Below are positions 6,465 to 6,965 of a stretch of 6,965 nt of DNA, piece by piece; position 1 is the first letter of the stretch, and every line of letters begins with the position of its first letter. Below the pieces are notes generated by a model. It made no database searches and was not told the DNA's origin. It saw only the letters and a list, made by a program, of their open reading frames with translations. A program made the position numbers and the translations under genes. The DNA is from DATMYQ01 sp035560935. GTDB lineage: Bacteria > Bacillota > Negativicutes > Sporomusales > Sporomusaceae. Location: contig DATMYQ010000056.1 of the NCBI GenBank assembly GCA_035560935.1, positions 1 through 6,965 on the forward strand. Reading direction: 5' to 3'.

Positions 6465-6604
6465 ATCCCCCTCATTTTTCTCTACACCGCAGCCTGTCCG
6501 ACAATCCCTTATGCCACGCTGTTTTTTAGTGTAAAACTTTGTTTTCCTGTCTCGTCCATCCTCTCCTTTACCCCTGAGAAACTACAGATTGAAGTGGTTC
6601 CTCC

Positions 6605-6641
6605 AAAAAATAAAATGAGCCAAATCATAACGATTTGACTC
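6605..6641 (-). terminator. Leader terminator, expression platform of the glycine riboswitch
   Basis: On the - strand, GAGTCAAATC (6632-6641) pairs with GATTTGGCTC (6617-6626) over ten positions with one G-U, closed by a 5-base loop and followed by ATTTTATTTTTT (6605-6616). It lies between the aptamers and the coding region, about 140 bases before the start codon. Transcription that ends here would never reach the gene, so it is probably the element that glycine binding controls. Confidence 0.88.
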
Positions 6642-6676
6642 TGGGAGTGCAGAAACGCGCGCAATAGAACAAAGCA

Positions 6677-6695
6677 CCGGTCAAACCCTTGACGG
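6677..6695 (-). promoter_or_regulatory. Candidate switching hairpin (antiterminator or anti-antiterminator)
   Basis: On the - strand, CCGTCAA (6689-6695) can pair with TTTGACCGG (6677-6685), with one bulge. The segment GGTTTGAC (6680-6687) can instead pair over eight positions with GTCAAATC (6632-6639), the 5' arm of the leader terminator. The two pairings exclude each other. Whether glycine favours one or the other cannot be told by reading. Confidence 0.45.
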
Positions 6696-6759
6696 TTTGC
6701 CGTTTCCATACTGCTACGCACACAGGTCATGGTGAATTATCACTAACCCTGTGCATTGT

Positions 6760-6923
6760 CTCTGTCCTTTTGCCTGAGAGATTTCATGGCTGTTTTGCCA
6801 TCTTGCCCCTTCGGCGCCCGTCTCCGGGTCTCTCCAGAGTATCGTCCACCAACGGTTCCCGCCTGACAACCAGGCGCCTGAGAGTTTCACTCCTTCGGCG
6901 GATCTTGCGACCGCTCTTCCGTT
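6760..6923 (-). promoter_or_regulatory. Tandem glycine riboswitch (two aptamers)
   Basis: Transcribed on the - strand toward the gene at 5289-6464. Aptamer 1 (6851-6923) is closed by AACGG/CCGTT and contains GAAGAGCGG, CCGCCGAAGGAG and CTCTCAGGC, with an extra GCCTG/CAGGC stem. Aptamer 2 (6760-6839) is closed by CTCTG/CAGAG and contains GGAGAGACC, GCCGAAGGGGCAAG and CTCTCAGGCAAAAGGAC. These blocks are the conserved core of the glycine riboswitch, and the short linker is typical of the cooperative two-aptamer form. A linker stretch CGATA (6840-6844) can pair with the leader UGUCG (6934-6938), consistent with the known P0 leader-linker helix. Tandem glycine switches usually turn on gcv operons; some transporter-linked ones turn genes off. 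The sign here is not determined. Confidence 0.96.
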
Positions 6924-6946
6924 CAGTTTCATCCGACAAATATTCA

Positions 6947-6952
6947 GTTATA
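6947..6952 (-). promoter_or_regulatory. Possible -10 box for the riboswitch transcript
   Basis: TATAAC, read on the - strand, lies about 24 bases before aptamer 1, a suitable distance for a start just upstream of the P0 helix. Its -35 would fall beyond the window end, so the promoter cannot be confirmed. Confidence 0.3.
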
Positions 6953-6965
6953 AAAATCACAGTTG

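Noticed and set aside
6510..6570. A second promoter for copy 2 downstream of the riboswitch (TACACT with TGGACG)
   Set aside because: The spacing is 19 bases and both hexamers are weak, so it cannot be separated from chance.
6714..6932. A 72-codon - strand open frame over the riboswitch
   Set aside because: It coincides with the two glycine aptamers, has no ribosome-binding site, and its residues simply translate conserved RNA blocks.

Overview
The window looks like chromosomal DNA of a Bacillota bacterium. The signs are strong purine-rich Shine-Dalgarno sites, lipoprotein-type substrate-binding proteins, a tandem glycine riboswitch and compact genes with intrinsic terminators. The substrate-binding proteins and symporter have the flavour of Negativicutes (Sporomusa-like), but that placement is inference. 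I see no phage, transposon, CRISPR, tRNA or rRNA.

Left part, + strand (1-1347): a promoter-like region, then a two-gene operon. A PaaI-type hotdog thioesterase overlaps by 4 bases an exodeoxyribonuclease III-family AP endonuclease. A long inverted repeat at 1292-1347 ends this operon and, from the other side, the opposing symporter gene.

Middle part, - strand (1389-3679): a dicarboxylate/amino acid:cation symporter of the DAACS (SLC1) family with an altered cation-site motif (NQNGT instead of NMDGT). It is preceded by a 326-base non-coding stretch with a foldable element. Next upstream is family 1 uracil-DNA glycosylase (ung). Ung and the exonuclease III homologue act one after the other in base-excision repair but lie in separate, convergent units.

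Right part, - strand (3800-6965): two paralogous 391-residue Liv-type (Peripla_BP_6) substrate-binding lipoproteins, each its own transcription unit with its own terminator and no permease or ATPase gene in the window. The downstream copy (3852-5027) has a near-perfect sigma-A promoter and a short leader with a 9-bp inverted repeat. The upstream copy (5289-6464) has a leader of about 460 bases that carries a tandem glycine riboswitch (6760-6923) and an intrinsic terminator (6605-6641), with a possible antiterminator between them.

The most interesting reading is that one of two duplicated 'branched-chain amino acid' binding proteins has been placed under glycine control. That suggests its ligand may be glycine or a related small amino acid, while its sister is expressed from a conventional promoter.
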